Notes: generated by a model not told the origin, from the letters alone. A stretch of 64,000 nucleotides of DNA from an uncultured Eudoraea sp. (GCF_947258925.1 NZ_CAMYKG010000012.1:1-64000), one strand, 5' to 3'; counted from the stretch's first letter, positions 47,239 through 55,556 are shown. Numbers and translations are program-made.

Positions 47239-48117
47239 TTAAGTGAATTGTTCTTTTTCGTATAGGTTGTGAATTATAATAATCAATAATCCGAAAAGAA
47301 CAGCGACAACGATTAATATTGTACTAATATATCCACTCACTCCAAATGAAAGTCTAATTAATATTGTTGACACTACAAATCCTGAGTTTCTAATTATTTT
47401 ATGGAATTTATCTGTATAAAAAAAAGAAATAAGCAGGAGTATTACATCGACTAATATTAAGACCGTAAAAAAATCATCGAAAAAAAGATTGTTAATTTTT
47501 TCAAATGATGGTAAAATATTTGACGAAAATGAGACTTCTGAGAACCATTGTACTAAGGTGTTTAAAGCCAAAATAAAAAAGAATGGGACTAAAATAACAG
47601 CTATCAGTTTCTTTCTTTTTATAAATCGCTTAACCGGAGGTCCAATTTTACTTTGTTTTTCCTTATTTCGATAACCTTGTTTTTGAAAGTGAAATATTAA
47701 AAAGAACAAAATCAGTGATGCAATAATATCGAATGTAAACTGTAAATCCCCCTTAATATCGAACCAATCTGAAGTTAGTTCCAGCATTGATAAATCCTTA
47801 AATAATTTTCTAATTATTATAAGAGTTATGATTTCATATTGTTTTGTTATATAGGTTGTAAAAGACTTGGGCAGGTAATAAATCAGAAGATACACCTCAT
47901 AGATAAGGATAAAAGAAAATGGTGTATAGATTGCCGATATAGGGTTGGTAAGCAATCCAGATTTTGGAAACAAGGTAATAATATCAAACTCTGAAAGACC
48001 AATAATAATTAGATGAATAAAAAAACCCAAAAGTGCTATGGAAAGTATTACCTTTTCAATACGCTTTTTAGTGTTTTCTGAAAGAAAGACTTTTTCTAAG
48101 GTTTTCAGTAGCTTCAT
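47239..48117 (-). CDS. multi-helix membrane protein of unknown function
   Basis: 292 residues with about seven hydrophobic segments (VILSIALLGFFIHLIIIGLS, FSFILIYEVYLLIYYL, IIASLILFFLIFHF, KLIAVILVPFFFILALNTLV, FTVLILVDVILLLISFFY, ILIVVAVLFGLLIIIIHNLY). There are basic loops and no recognised family; the layout recalls voltage-sensor-like bundles but lacks the Arg ladder. It shares a direction and a short gap with ldhA, so both may belong to one cassette. Confidence 0.6.
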   Translation of the reverse strand: MKLLKTLEKVFLSENTKKRIEKVILSIALLGFFIHLIIIGLSEFDIITLFPKSGLLTNPISAIYTPFSFILIYEVYLLIYYLPKSFTTYITKQYEIITLIIIRKLFKDLSMLELTSDWFDIKGDLQFTFDIIASLILFFLIFHFQKQGYRNKEKQSKIGPPVKRFIKRKKLIAVILVPFFFILALNTLVQWFSEVSFSSNILPSFEKINNLFFDDFFTVLILVDVILLLISFFYTDKFHKIIRNSGFVVSTILIRLSFGVSGYISTILIVVAVLFGLLIIIIHNLYEKEQFT

Positions 48118-48149
48118 TTAGACGTCTCTTGTGTTTTTTTAAAATTGGG

Positions 48150-48234
48150 TATAACGTACAGTGTTATTGGTCGTTTTCTTTGATCGCCCAAGCCCGGGTG
48201 AAGGAGATAATGCCAATTATACATTGTTATGGAG
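48150..48234 (-). repeat. attC-like palindromic element 4
   Basis: Left end TATAACGTACAGTGTTATTGG, right end CCAATTATACATTGTTATGG; ATTGG/CCAAT and the outer AAC/GTT pair. The interior block starting TTCTTTGATCGCC (48177 onward) also occurs in the element at 51245-51331. The right end lies beside the stop codon of the DUF4198 gene. Confidence 0.6.
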
Positions 48235-49041
48235 CTATTTTACTTCAAAAGTCAGAGTTGCCCAATTTGATTCATAGTCAAAATTTTCCTCATTACTTTC
48301 GAGCATATGAATAGTTGCAATATACCAATGCCCTCCATTACTGATTGTAAAATTGACCTCTCCTTTTTTATTTGTTCTTAGGGAAGTCTCCTCTTTACCT
48401 TTCTCTTCAAGGTTCTTTCGCGAGCTTATATGTACCGTTTGGTTGCCGAGAGGTTCACCCAAATACAAAAGTTTGAATGACATTACATCACCAACTGAAA
48501 GGTTATAAGGGTTTTTTAGAGGGATAAATTCTATTGGGTAATTCAGCTGAGTTGAAAAGTTGTCTGTTCTTTTTTCGTCTACCTGAAATATGGCTTTTAC
48601 ATGTTTGGAATATTTTTCACTGGCACCTTGCTTAGCAATCCCTTTGGCTTTTCTATCCGAAATCACCTCGGTCAAACCTTCGTGTTCCAGGTATGCAGTA
48701 AAATCTTCTCCGTTTAATTCGATAGCTCTGGGTTTTGTTGAAACCCCGGCTACATAGGTACCGGCATTACCTGTTTTAAATTTTAAAAAGGTGATTTCAC
48801 CTTTATCATAGTAATCATCCGAGGAGGGTTTAAAATCGTAATTAGGACCAAGGATTGTTGGATTGATAATTCTATCTCTTGTTATCACATTTTCACTTTT
48901 GTCGAATGTTCCATTAAAAAGGTAAAGTTCCTGCAGGCTATTTTCCTCAAAGAAATAGCTATCGGACTTTAGAAATAGTTCGTGTGACGATAATAGGAAA
49001 AATAGGGCCAATAGAATTATTGTAGTCGATGTTCTTCTCAT
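48235..49041 (-). CDS. DUF4198-family secreted protein
   Basis: 268 residues. An N-terminal hydrophobic stretch (TTIILLALFFLLSSHELFLKSDSYFF) retains the SHELFL start common in DUF4198 proteins. The mature part is beta-rich (FLKFKTGNAGTYVAGVSTKPRAIEL, YNLSVGDVMSFKLLYLGEPLGNQTVHISS, TNKKGEVNFTISNGGHWYIATIHM). Related to periplasmic components near nickel/cobalt or other metal uptake; no transport gene is adjacent here. Confidence 0.8.
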   Translation of the reverse strand: MRRTSTTIILLALFFLLSSHELFLKSDSYFFEENSLQELYLFNGTFDKSENVITRDRIINPTILGPNYDFKPSSDDYYDKGEITFLKFKTGNAGTYVAGVSTKPRAIELNGEDFTAYLEHEGLTEVISDRKAKGIAKQGASEKYSKHVKAIFQVDEKRTDNFSTQLNYPIEFIPLKNPYNLSVGDVMSFKLLYLGEPLGNQTVHISSRKNLEEKGKEETSLRTNKKGEVNFTISNGGHWYIATIHMLESNEENFDYESNWATLTFEVK

Positions 49042-49097
49042 TTCAGTAATTTGATTTATGCTTTATAACGTTGATGGTTTTTTAATTTATGATTGGA

Positions 49098-49547
49098 TTA
49101 TGGGGCAGCAGGCATGCTTGTATTCCATATATCTTTATCATATTTCCATTTGCCATCAACTTTCTTCCATATGACTATATATTTTCCTTCATCCAATTTG
49201 TTATCATGAGAATCATATAAAGCATATTTTCCTTCCTCAATGGCAGTTTCACCAAACCCTTCTGCATAATTAGTAATAAGCTCACCTTTTGTTATTCCCA
49301 TTTCAAAAACCCCTTTCCAAAATCCTTCAATGGCATCACGCCCTTCGATAACACCACTATTTGTAGGAAACAGCTTACCGTTTGTGGTATAAACTTGCCC
49401 CATTGCCTTTGGGTCATTTGAATTAAATGCCGCAATGAATTCTTTATTCGCCTCTATAATTTCAGCGGTAACATCGGTAGGATGACTTTTGCAATTTAAC
49501 ATCAGCATTGATACAAACAGAATGATTGAAAATGATTTAGTTTTCAT
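49098..49547 (-). CDS. SnoaL/NTF2-like (SgcJ/EcaC type) lipoprotein
   Basis: 149 residues. Lipobox LNCK after a hydrophobic leader. NKEFIAAFNSNDPKAMGQVYTTNGKLFPTNSGVIEGRDAIEGFWKG and KYIVIWKKVDGKWKYDKDIWNTSMP are the standard DUF4440/SgcJ-EcaC fold. Ligand or enzymatic role unknown. Separated from the DUF4198 gene by 56 bp. Confidence 0.82.
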   Translation of the reverse strand: MKTKSFSIILFVSMLMLNCKSHPTDVTAEIIEANKEFIAAFNSNDPKAMGQVYTTNGKLFPTNSGVIEGRDAIEGFWKGVFEMGITKGELITNYAEGFGETAIEEGKYALYDSHDNKLDEGKYIVIWKKVDGKWKYDKDIWNTSMPAAP

Positions 49548-49576
49548 AATTAATTGATTTTATTATAATTATTATA

Positions 49577-49650
49577 GCCAACCGTGCACATATAAGGCTG
49601 TGAGACCTTAAGGGAGCACTGAACGGCATATGCAATGTTGTATGAAGGCT
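49577..49650 (-). repeat. attC-like palindromic element 5
   Basis: Left end GCCAACCGTGCACATATAAGGC, right end GGCATATGCAATGTTGTATG. Outer AAC and GTT, with an ATAT-centred inner stem, follow the family pattern. It lies between the start of the SnoaL lipoprotein gene and the stop of the arabinofuranosidase gene. Confidence 0.6.
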
Positions 49651-49682
49651 ACTCTCATTCAGTATTTCTGCAGTTTTTTAAG

Positions 49683-51215
49683 TTATTCTAATTTTAGTTG
49701 TAGCAAAACTACGGAGTGAGCAGGAATTTCTAAATCCACTTCCTTGGAATTAGTTTTTCCAACCTTAAAGTCTCTGATTATAATTTTTTCATCCTTACCG
49801 AAGTCATTATAATCTGTAATCTCGTCCCCAGTAACAATTTTACCATTTATTGATTTAAATACTTTTCCGGTATCACATTTAAGTGAAATGGCTTTATTGG
49901 GATTCGCATTGGTTATCGTAACATTAATTACATCATTTTTTTCGGAAGCAGAGGCAGTCAAGGCAGGAATCGACTCGTCATTATATTCATATTTTTCAGT
50001 TTCAAGTTCAGTAGGAATTAGAAAAGCATCCTGGTGAATATTATACAATTGAAACACATAATAAGTAGGGGTTCTAATCATCTGATGACCTTTTGTCAAA
50101 ATAACTGATTGCAATACATTAACTATCTGGGCAAGATTAGCCATACTTATCCTGTCGGCATAATTGTTGAAAATATTTAGGTTAATACCGGCAACCACAG
50201 CATCTCTTACCGTATTTTGCTGTTGTAAAAAGCCGTCTTTTGTTCCTGGTAATTTGTCGTACCAAGTACCCCATTCATCAACAATTAATTTCATTTTTTT
50301 TTCAGGATCATATTTATCCATTATGGCCAAATGTTGTTGAATGTAATCTTCAATATACATTGTATTTCGCAGTGTCGCAAACCACATATCTTCTCCAAAA
50401 TTTGTTGAGGAACCTTTTTTGTTCCAATCACCGGTAGGTAATGTATAGTAGTGTAAAGAAAGCCCTTGGGCAAGGTTCATTTTCTTATTTAAGCCAGTAA
50501 GAATAGTTTCCGTCCAATTAACATCATTTCCCGAAGGCCCACAAATGACTTTCTGAAAATTAGATCCCTTAATGTAAGAAGAGAAATTTCTAAAAATATT
50601 TGTATAATAGTCGGGAGCCATATCACCACCGCACCCCCAGTTTTCGTTACCAATTCCCCAAAATTTTACTTCCCAGGGTTCTTCACGTCCGTTCTTTTTA
50701 CGTAAATCTGTCATAGGGCTTTGATTACTTGAGGTAACATATTCGACCCAGTCTCTTGCTTCCTGAACGGTTCCCGAGCCAACATTGATACTTAGATACG
50801 GTTCGGTACCTATTAATTCACAGAAATTCAAAAACTCATGTGTTCCAAAACTGTTATCTTCCGTAACACCACCCCAGAAGACATTTACAATAGAGGGGCG
50901 TTCATTCTTAGGGCCAATGCCATCTTTCCAATGATAGGTGTCCGCAAAACACCCCCCTGGCCAGCGTAATACGGGTACCTTAAGTACTTTAAGAGCTTCG
51001 ACAACATCTTTTCTATAGCCGTTGATGTTTGGTATTTCAGAGTCGTTGCCAACATAAATGCCTTCATAAATACAAGTTCCCAAGTGTTCCGAAAAATGAC
51101 CATAAATTTCTTTTTCGATTTTAATATTTGAAGTTCTTGCTTTCAGACTCAGTTTATTTTGACCGAAAAGATTTACGGCAACTGAGAAACTAATAATCAA
51201 TAGTAATATTTTCAT
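49683..51215 (-). CDS. alpha-L-arabinofuranosidase (GH51)
   Basis: 510 residues with a Sec signal (ILLLIISFSVAVNLFGQ). The GH51 barrel has LRWPGGCFADTYHWKDGIG, WGGVTEDNSFGTHEFL, acid/base Glu in FWGIGNENWGCGG and nucleophile Glu in LIVDEWGTWYD, followed by the C-terminal beta sandwich (PAHSVVLLQL end). It removes arabinose side chains from arabinoxylan or arabinan outside the cytosol. No SusC/SusD pair or other polysaccharide gene is nearby, which fits a stand-alone cassette gene. Confidence 0.95.
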   Translation of the reverse strand: MKILLLIISFSVAVNLFGQNKLSLKARTSNIKIEKEIYGHFSEHLGTCIYEGIYVGNDSEIPNINGYRKDVVEALKVLKVPVLRWPGGCFADTYHWKDGIGPKNERPSIVNVFWGGVTEDNSFGTHEFLNFCELIGTEPYLSINVGSGTVQEARDWVEYVTSSNQSPMTDLRKKNGREEPWEVKFWGIGNENWGCGGDMAPDYYTNIFRNFSSYIKGSNFQKVICGPSGNDVNWTETILTGLNKKMNLAQGLSLHYYTLPTGDWNKKGSSTNFGEDMWFATLRNTMYIEDYIQQHLAIMDKYDPEKKMKLIVDEWGTWYDKLPGTKDGFLQQQNTVRDAVVAGINLNIFNNYADRISMANLAQIVNVLQSVILTKGHQMIRTPTYYVFQLYNIHQDAFLIPTELETEKYEYNDESIPALTASASEKNDVINVTITNANPNKAISLKCDTGKVFKSINGKIVTGDEITDYNDFGKDEKIIIRDFKVGKTNSKEVDLEIPAHSVVLLQLKLE

Positions 51216-51244
51216 TTTATTCTATTAAGTGAACCTGCTTGTTT

Positions 51245-51331
51245 GCAACGGTTCGTATAAGAGGACTTATTCTTTGATCGCCGAGGCCCGCGCGACGGAG
51301 ATTATGCCGTTTATATAGTATTGTATGGCGT
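51245..51331 (-). repeat. attC-like palindromic element 6
   Basis: Left end GCAACGGTTCGTATAAGAGG, right end GTTTATATAGTATTGTATGGC; the inner GTATAA/TTATA and outer AAC/GTT-type positions match the family. The interior block TTCTTTGATCGCC (from about 51270) is shared with the element at 48150. The right end is about 5 bp before the stop codon of the VOC gene. Confidence 0.65.
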
Positions 51332-51336
51332 TATTT

Positions 51337-51792
51337 TTAATTTTTTTCTAATTCCAACCAACGTTCATAAGAAATTATTCCATTCTCTGGTTTTCCTTTG
51401 CCGTTTAAAATTCCAATAAATTCAAGCGAATGTCCATCTGGGTCGTCGAAATAAATTGCTATCGCAGGCATCCAGGCAAAGACCATTGGTTTATCAGTGC
51501 CGTCATTTAAAAAGTTCCTGCATTTTAAATTTCGAGACTTTAGGAAGTTAACAGATTCATTCAAAATCCATTCCGGTTCACATTCAAATGCGAAATGTCG
51601 AATATCTATTTCTTCTTTAGGTTTTTCCCACAAGCCTAACATAAACTGCTTATCCTTTCCAACCCAAAAAAAAGCTGCTCTTCGTTCCTCTTCATAATGG
51701 CATTGTTTTAATTCAAGAACTTGACCATAAAATTCAATCGAGTGTTCAATATTTTCTACAAATAAATGAGTTTCATACAGGCCTTTAATCAT
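51337..51792 (-). CDS. VOC-family protein
   Basis: 151 residues from ATG 51792 (MIKGLYETHLFVENIEHSIEFYG). The track start at 51852 is rejected because it would translate the palindromic element at 51815-51972. One complete glyoxalase-like domain: RRAAFFWVGKDKQFMLGLWE, DIRHFAFECEPEWIL, IAIYFDDPDGHSLEFI. The metal positions His/Glu are present (H near LFVEN, H in IRHF, E in LEFI), so an active metalloenzyme or a drug-binding protein is possible. Confidence 0.87.
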   Translation of the reverse strand: MIKGLYETHLFVENIEHSIEFYGQVLELKQCHYEEERRAAFFWVGKDKQFMLGLWEKPKEEIDIRHFAFECEPEWILNESVNFLKSRNLKCRNFLNDGTDKPMVFAWMPAIAIYFDDPDGHSLEFIGILNGKGKPENGIISYERWLELEKN

Positions 51793-51814
51793 ATTAAATA
51801 TTGGTTTTTGCAAT

Positions 51815-51972
51815 GCCATACAGTCTCGCGTATGGTTCGTTGCGGAAAACAAGCTATGATTTTCCGCCTATATAAAGATAGGAAATGCGAAGTAATTTCT
51901 ACCTGTGCTTACCGAAGCAAGCCTTGGTAAGAGTTATTCAGCCGCATTGAGCTATAGGTCGTTGGCAATAGT
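51815..51972 (-). repeat. attC-like palindromic element 7
   Basis: Left end GCCATACAGTCTCGCGTATG and TGCGG; right end GCCGCATTGAGC, then CTATAGGTCGTTGGC. TGCGG/CCGCA pair, with outer GCC/GGC ends. The 36-nt interior block (51865-51900) is identical to one in the element at 44868. Confidence 0.65.
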
Positions 51973-51994
51973 TTTTATTTGATTCAACCAAATA

Positions 51995-52480
51995 TCATTC
52001 AATTACATTTGATGACGCCACCTCTCGGTGAAGTCTCCAAATGCCATCTTTACCTTTTTTTAATATAGCCAAAAAGTTATCTTTCAATTCAACAACAATT
52101 CCTTCACTATTCGTGTAATATACATAACTAACACCAAAATCATATGCAACACTGTCTGATGCAATTATTGTTTCTTTTGGGAACATAATAATACTATCGT
52201 AGGGGAAAGGACCTTTATTTTTACTAATCTCATACATTTTACTCCAATCAGTGCTTCCGGGTGAAACAATCTTAACATCTTTTGTCACTATTTTTCCTAT
52301 GGTTTCACCATCAGCTTCTTTTACAGCTTTCATAAATGCCTGACGAGTTTCTTCTATTGACGCCAATTCGGCTTGAATATCAATAGTACTGGTATTGGAA
52401 GACTTCAGTTCCCCTTTGTTGCTCTTTTCGTTGCAGGAAACTAGAATCATGACAAAAAAAAGAATTATTGAACTTCTCAT
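51995..52480 (-). CDS. NTF2-like lipoprotein
   Basis: 161 residues. Lipobox VSCN after IILFFVMIL. IDIQAELASIEETRQAFMKAVKEADGETIGKIVTKDVKIV and YDFGVSYVYYTNSEGIVVELKDNFLAILKKGKDGIWRLHREV define a DUF4440-type cone. Periplasmic or outer-membrane anchored; role unknown. Confidence 0.8.
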   Translation of the reverse strand: MRSSIILFFVMILVSCNEKSNKGELKSSNTSTIDIQAELASIEETRQAFMKAVKEADGETIGKIVTKDVKIVSPGSTDWSKMYEISKNKGPFPYDSIIMFPKETIIASDSVAYDFGVSYVYYTNSEGIVVELKDNFLAILKKGKDGIWRLHREVASSNVIE

Positions 52481-52513
52481 ATTTTAAAATATTTATTGTT
52501 ATTCAAAATTATT

Positions 52514-52650
52514 GCCAACGGTTTTGCCCATGTGTATGTAACAGGAAAATGGACGAGTATTTTCCGCTGACTCTCCTAATTTAGCAAAACGAGTTGAATT
52601 TTCGGTAGAAAATTCAGCTGTTATTGGACTTACATACTGTTGGTTATAGG
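52514..52650 (-). repeat. attC-like palindromic element 8
   Basis: Left end GCCAACGGTTTTGCCCATG, TGTATGTAACAGG; right end GGACTTACATACTGTTGGTT. GTATGTAA/TTACATAC is a perfect inner stem and GCCAAC/GTTGG an outer one, with unequal spacers between them. The interior contains two smaller hairpins around GGAAAAT/ATTTTCC and GAATTTTC/GAAAATTC. Confidence 0.7.
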
Positions 52651-52683
52651 TTTTATTCTTTGTTTTAAGGGGCTGAATTAAAA

Positions 52684-52708
52684 AAAGGCTACCAAGTTGA
52701 TAGCCTTT
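52684..52708 (-). terminator. intrinsic terminator of the small lipoprotein gene
   Basis: AAAGGCTA (52684-52691) pairs with TAGCCTTT (52701-52708) around a 9-nt loop. On the minus strand a T tract follows. It lies 27 bp beyond the stop of the 52735-53163 gene. Confidence 0.85.
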
Positions 52709-52734
52709 CTAATAATATATTTTTTAACGGCCAA

Positions 52735-53163
52735 TTAATCGCCAGCGCTTAAAGAGTAACTTCCGTCTCCATTAAATGAAGTAAGCGTAATCGTTACAGT
52801 CCAATTCCCGGGTTCGCCAGCTTGGGTAACACCATCAATAGAATCAGGTTCAGTTTCACCGTTAAGGTTTCTGTCAAGTACTACAGTTCCGTTAGCATCT
52901 GCAACTACAATTTGGAAAGTTCCGGAAGCTGTAGCAGTAATATCAGCATTATAGTCGGCAGTTGACAAGTTGTTTGTCCAATTGATTGTCCTTGAGCCAT
53001 TTCCACCATCGCCGGTAAAATCGCCTCCTATATCTCCATTAGGTCCTTCATTGACTGTTATATTAACCGCAGGACTATCGTCATCTGAACAAGAGGTAAA
53101 TGTTCCTATGAACAATACCATTGCAATAAAAATTGTAAGTAGTTTAAAATTTGAGGTTTTCAT
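52735..53163 (-). CDS. small beta-rich lipoprotein
   Basis: 142 residues. Lipobox TSCS after LLTIFIAMVLFIGTFT, then an Asp/Gly-rich linker and a domain with TINWTNNLSTADYNADITATASGTFQIVVADANGTVVLDR and GNWTVTITLTSFNGDGSYSLSAG. It resembles a single immunoglobulin-like or pre-peptidase-C-like sandwich that may bind calcium. No specific family recognised. Has its own terminator. Confidence 0.65.
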   Translation of the reverse strand: MKTSNFKLLTIFIAMVLFIGTFTSCSDDDSPAVNITVNEGPNGDIGGDFTGDGGNGSRTINWTNNLSTADYNADITATASGTFQIVVADANGTVVLDRNLNGETEPDSIDGVTQAGEPGNWTVTITLTSFNGDGSYSLSAGD

Positions 53164-53304
53164 TTTTATTAATTTTTATTATTCATTCTATTATAAAACA
53201 ATTACGTCGATAAAATTCCCGAACCGAAAACGTAATTATTTTAAATTTATTTTTAATGTGTTATTAGTCAATTCATAATATGTCAATAATTTTTATTCTT
53301 ATTA

Positions 53305-53432
53305 CAGTCATCGGTCCTGGGTATGATACTGTGGATGTGTGGCCAAACCCCAGCGGACCAGATTTGTTCTAACTAAGATAGGAAACAAGCGCAAGTTTTA
53401 AGAAGTGATGTGTTATGGGCACAGTTGGCGTT
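53305..53432 (-). repeat. attC-like palindromic element 9 (diverged)
   Basis: Left GTCATCGGTCCTGGGTATG, right GTGTTATGGGCACAGTTGGC. The GTTGGC end is clear, the left end is changed. The remaining gap 53164-53304 shows only AT-rich sequence with no ORF. Confidence 0.45.
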
Positions 53433-53445
53433 TTGTATTTTCTTT

Positions 53446-53808
53446 TTAAATCCTTTGTCCAAATGTCAAGAGATTATTATCTGGATCAAGTACAGAAAAT
53501 TCCTTTTGTCCCCAAGGTTTGGTATCCAATTTACCATTCGGATGAATTTCAGTCTGTTTTGCCAATAATGATTTATAAAAGTCGTCAATTTTGTCGGTTC
53601 TGATATAAACTTGGCCATAATTCTCTTTGGGGTCAAGCTCCTTAAATTCAAAGAAATGAATTTCTATTTTATCTTTTTGAAGCATCAAATACCCCTGATA
53701 ATCTCCTATTTCTTTAAATCCCAATTTATTGATATAAAATTCACTAGTAACCTTTTTATCGCGCATTGGCAATTTCGGATTGATGTCTGTGAGCATATAA
53801 TTCCACAT
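53446..53808 (-). CDS. VOC-family protein (bleomycin-resistance-protein-like)
   Basis: 120 residues. LPMRDKKVTSEFYINKLGFKEIGDYQGYLMLQKDKIEIHFFEFKELDPKENYGQVYIRTD and PWGQKEFSVLDPDNNLLTFGQ form one VOC domain of the bleomycin-binding type. Likely a dimeric, cytosolic ligand-binding protein. An internal Met (53796) is an alternative start. Confidence 0.87.
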   Translation of the reverse strand: MWNYMLTDINPKLPMRDKKVTSEFYINKLGFKEIGDYQGYLMLQKDKIEIHFFEFKELDPKENYGQVYIRTDKIDDFYKSLLAKQTEIHPNGKLDTKPWGQKEFSVLDPDNNLLTFGQRI

Positions 53809-53861
53809 TTAGATTTTTAATCCACTTTAATTGTGTTTTAGTTTAGGCTTTCTATTTTTCA

Positions 53862-54275
53862 TTATACCCATGGATTGTATGAACCAAAATTCCATATGTA
53901 CCCCTCTGGATCTTGACAACTATATCCACGACCACCATAGTCCTCGTCTTTTATATCTAATACTATTCTAGCTCCGGCTGCAATTGCCCTACTATAATGG
54001 TCATCGATTTCTTCAACTATGATATACGGGGTTTGCGTATTAATTCCATTTAGGTCTTTTGGTGTCTTGACGAATTTGCCGTATTCGTTGTCATCTTCAG
54101 ACCCTAACATGACCATAGCATTACCAAAATTTAACTGTGCATGAGCGATAGTTTCATTTTCACCTGGTACAACCAAATGCTTTTCAAATCCGAAAGCATT
54201 ACATAGCCACTCAATCGCTGCTGGAGCATCTTTGTATCTCATGGTTGGAATTATAACAGATCCGTTTTGTTTCAT
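53862..54275 (-). CDS. VOC-family protein (PhnB-like)
   Basis: 137 residues. VIIPTMRYKDAPAAIEWLCNAFGFEKHLVVPGENETIAHAQLNFGNAMVMLGS and YIIVEEIDDHYSRAIAAGARIVLDIKDEDYGGRGYSCQDPEGYIWNFGSY are typical of the PhnB/3-demethylubiquinone-like VOC subgroup. Cytosolic. It is followed by another VOC gene 53 bp away, possibly in one transcript. Confidence 0.9.
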   Translation of the reverse strand: MKQNGSVIIPTMRYKDAPAAIEWLCNAFGFEKHLVVPGENETIAHAQLNFGNAMVMLGSEDDNEYGKFVKTPKDLNGINTQTPYIIVEEIDDHYSRAIAAGARIVLDIKDEDYGGRGYSCQDPEGYIWNFGSYNPWV

Positions 54276-54302
54276 TGAATTTTTAATTTGTTATTTTTTT
54301 GT

Positions 54303-54358
54303 GGCTTAAACGGTTGGTATAAGGCGCGTTTTAATGCGCTTTATACATTGTTGGCTTT
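54303..54358 (-). repeat. attC-like palindromic element 10 (compact type example)
   Basis: The shortest and clearest copy. On the minus strand: GCCAAC, spacer AAT, GTATAA, GCGC, an 8-nt loop, GCGC, TTATAC, spacer CAACC, GTTTAAGC. Outer AAC/GTT, an unequal unpaired spacer (3 versus 5 nt), then an inner stem with a small terminal loop is the same order of parts as R box, central spacer, L box and terminal structure in integron attC sites. It begins 1 nt after the stop codon of the Fic gene. Confidence 0.8.
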
Positions 54359-54953
54359 AGTTTTTTGCAAATTCTATTAGTGGTTTCACAATTCCATTAT
54401 CAGCTTTTCTCAAAGCGTTTATATACTCTTTTCTTGTTTCATCCGCTTTAACCATATTTGATTGATGCCAAGTAAATATCTCTTTTTGAAAAATAGACTC
54501 CATGATTATATCGGCCATCATTCTGGAATGTCTTCCGTTACCATTTGGAAAACAGTGAATTGAAACTATTCGATGTTTGAATCTAATAGCAATTTCATCT
54601 GGTGAATATGTCTTGTTTTCAATCCAATATTTTGTATCGTCCAATAAGTTCTTCAATTCAATTCCGATTAGTGTCCATTTGATGCCGATATTTTTTTCTG
54701 ACTTACGGAATTCTCCAGCCCACTTCCATACTTCACTATACATTCTTTTGTGCAAGTCTCTTACAAACTTTTCGGTTAATATTTTCTCAGGTTTTAAATT
54801 AGCTCGCATAGTCCATTCTACAGCTTTTTCAATGTTTAACTGTTCAAATTCATCCAGTTCTTCTTGAGTTGTTAACGACTTAATTTTTAGACCTTCTTTT
54901 TCTTCTTCATCTAAAGGGGTTTGTCCTTCTTCATATTTTAGTTCTAATCCCAT
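54357..54953 (-). CDS. Fic/DOC-family protein (mobile mystery protein B)
   Basis: 198 residues. The Fic core is HRIVSIHCFPNGNGRHSRMMADI (the HxFxxGNGRxxR signature with Cys in place of Pro), with upstream KFVRDLHKRMYSEVWKWAGEFRK. The EEGQTPLDEEEKEGL start is that of the 'mobile mystery protein B' family found next to a HTH partner on mobile elements. Fic proteins transfer AMP or related groups from nucleotides to target proteins. It overlaps mobile mystery protein A by 10 nt, so both are made from one message. Confidence 0.9.
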   Translation of the reverse strand: MGLELKYEEGQTPLDEEEKEGLKIKSLTTQEELDEFEQLNIEKAVEWTMRANLKPEKILTEKFVRDLHKRMYSEVWKWAGEFRKSEKNIGIKWTLIGIELKNLLDDTKYWIENKTYSPDEIAIRFKHRIVSIHCFPNGNGRHSRMMADIIMESIFQKEIFTWHQSNMVKADETRKEYINALRKADNGIVKPLIEFAKN

Positions 54954-55405
54954 AAAGACTTTCTTACCTCTCTTTTTATTTCGTTTGCAAGGTCCTTAAT
55001 TGTATCATTAATCTTTTCATCTCCAATTCCTTGGTCCTCCAATTTCATATTTTGATTGGTCCTTAATACTATTTTTTGTGCCAACTTTTCAGCTTTCATT
55101 TGTATCAAATCGTCAATTGTTCCTTCCTTCGGGACCAGTGAATAGACAAATTTCATATCCATGGCAGCAGCAACTTCCCTCATTGTGTTTATTGTAATCG
55201 TCCCGTTTGCCTCGCTCTCCTCAATTTTTTTAACTCCTTGACGAGTTATGTTCAACTTGCTGCCAAGTTGTGCCATTGTCATATTTAATGTAGTCCGGAT
55301 TGTATTTATCCATCCTCTTTCTGGGACCAGGACCATTTTTGTTTTAAGAAATGGTTTTAATTTTTGGTCCAGTTGTTCAATCATTAATTTCCGCTTATTT
55401 CTCAC
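54944..55405 (-). CDS. HTH-domain antitoxin-like regulator (mobile mystery protein A)
   Basis: 153 residues from a GTG at 55405, the family-like start (xNKRKLxIEQLDQKLKPF); an ATG at 55384 is the alternative. The XRE-type helix-turn-helix is TMAQLGSKLNITRQGVKKIEESEANGTIT (about residues 43-72), followed by MREVAAAMDMKFVYSLVPKEGTIDDLI. It likely binds the four palindromes directly upstream and represses its own operon, partner to the Fic protein. Overlaps the Fic gene by 10 nt. Confidence 0.88.
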   Translation of the reverse strand: MRNKRKLMIEQLDQKLKPFLKTKMVLVPERGWINTIRTTLNMTMAQLGSKLNITRQGVKKIEESEANGTITINTMREVAAAMDMKFVYSLVPKEGTIDDLIQMKAEKLAQKIVLRTNQNMKLEDQGIGDEKINDTIKDLANEIKREVRKSLWD

Positions 55406-55442
55406 TTTTACGATGATTTCAGTTTGTAGTAATATGGGTTAT

Positions 55443-55556
55443 GTAAACTATTGAGTTTACAAAAATATAAAAAAGTAAACTTATAGGTTGACAAATAATA
55501 AAAAAAGTAAACTTATAGGTTGACAAATTGAAGTTAAAGTAAACACTTAGGTTTAC
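55443..55556 (-). promoter_or_regulatory. array of four 18-bp operators spaced exactly 32 bp
   Basis: Sites at 55443-55460, 55475-55492, 55507-55524 and 55539-55556 all read GTAAAC-N6-GTTKAC. Their starts are exactly 32 bp apart, about three helical turns, so all four face the same side of DNA. The middle two are identical (centre TTATAG). The array lies 38 bp upstream of the HTH gene and is probably the binding platform of that protein. The 62-residue ORF 55419-55607 in the track is a shadow of it. Confidence 0.8.

Noticed and set aside
55443-55556. CRISPR array
   Set aside because: Repeats with 32-bp period are 18-bp operators with 14-bp AT-rich spacers that resemble each other; no cas genes and too short for spacers.
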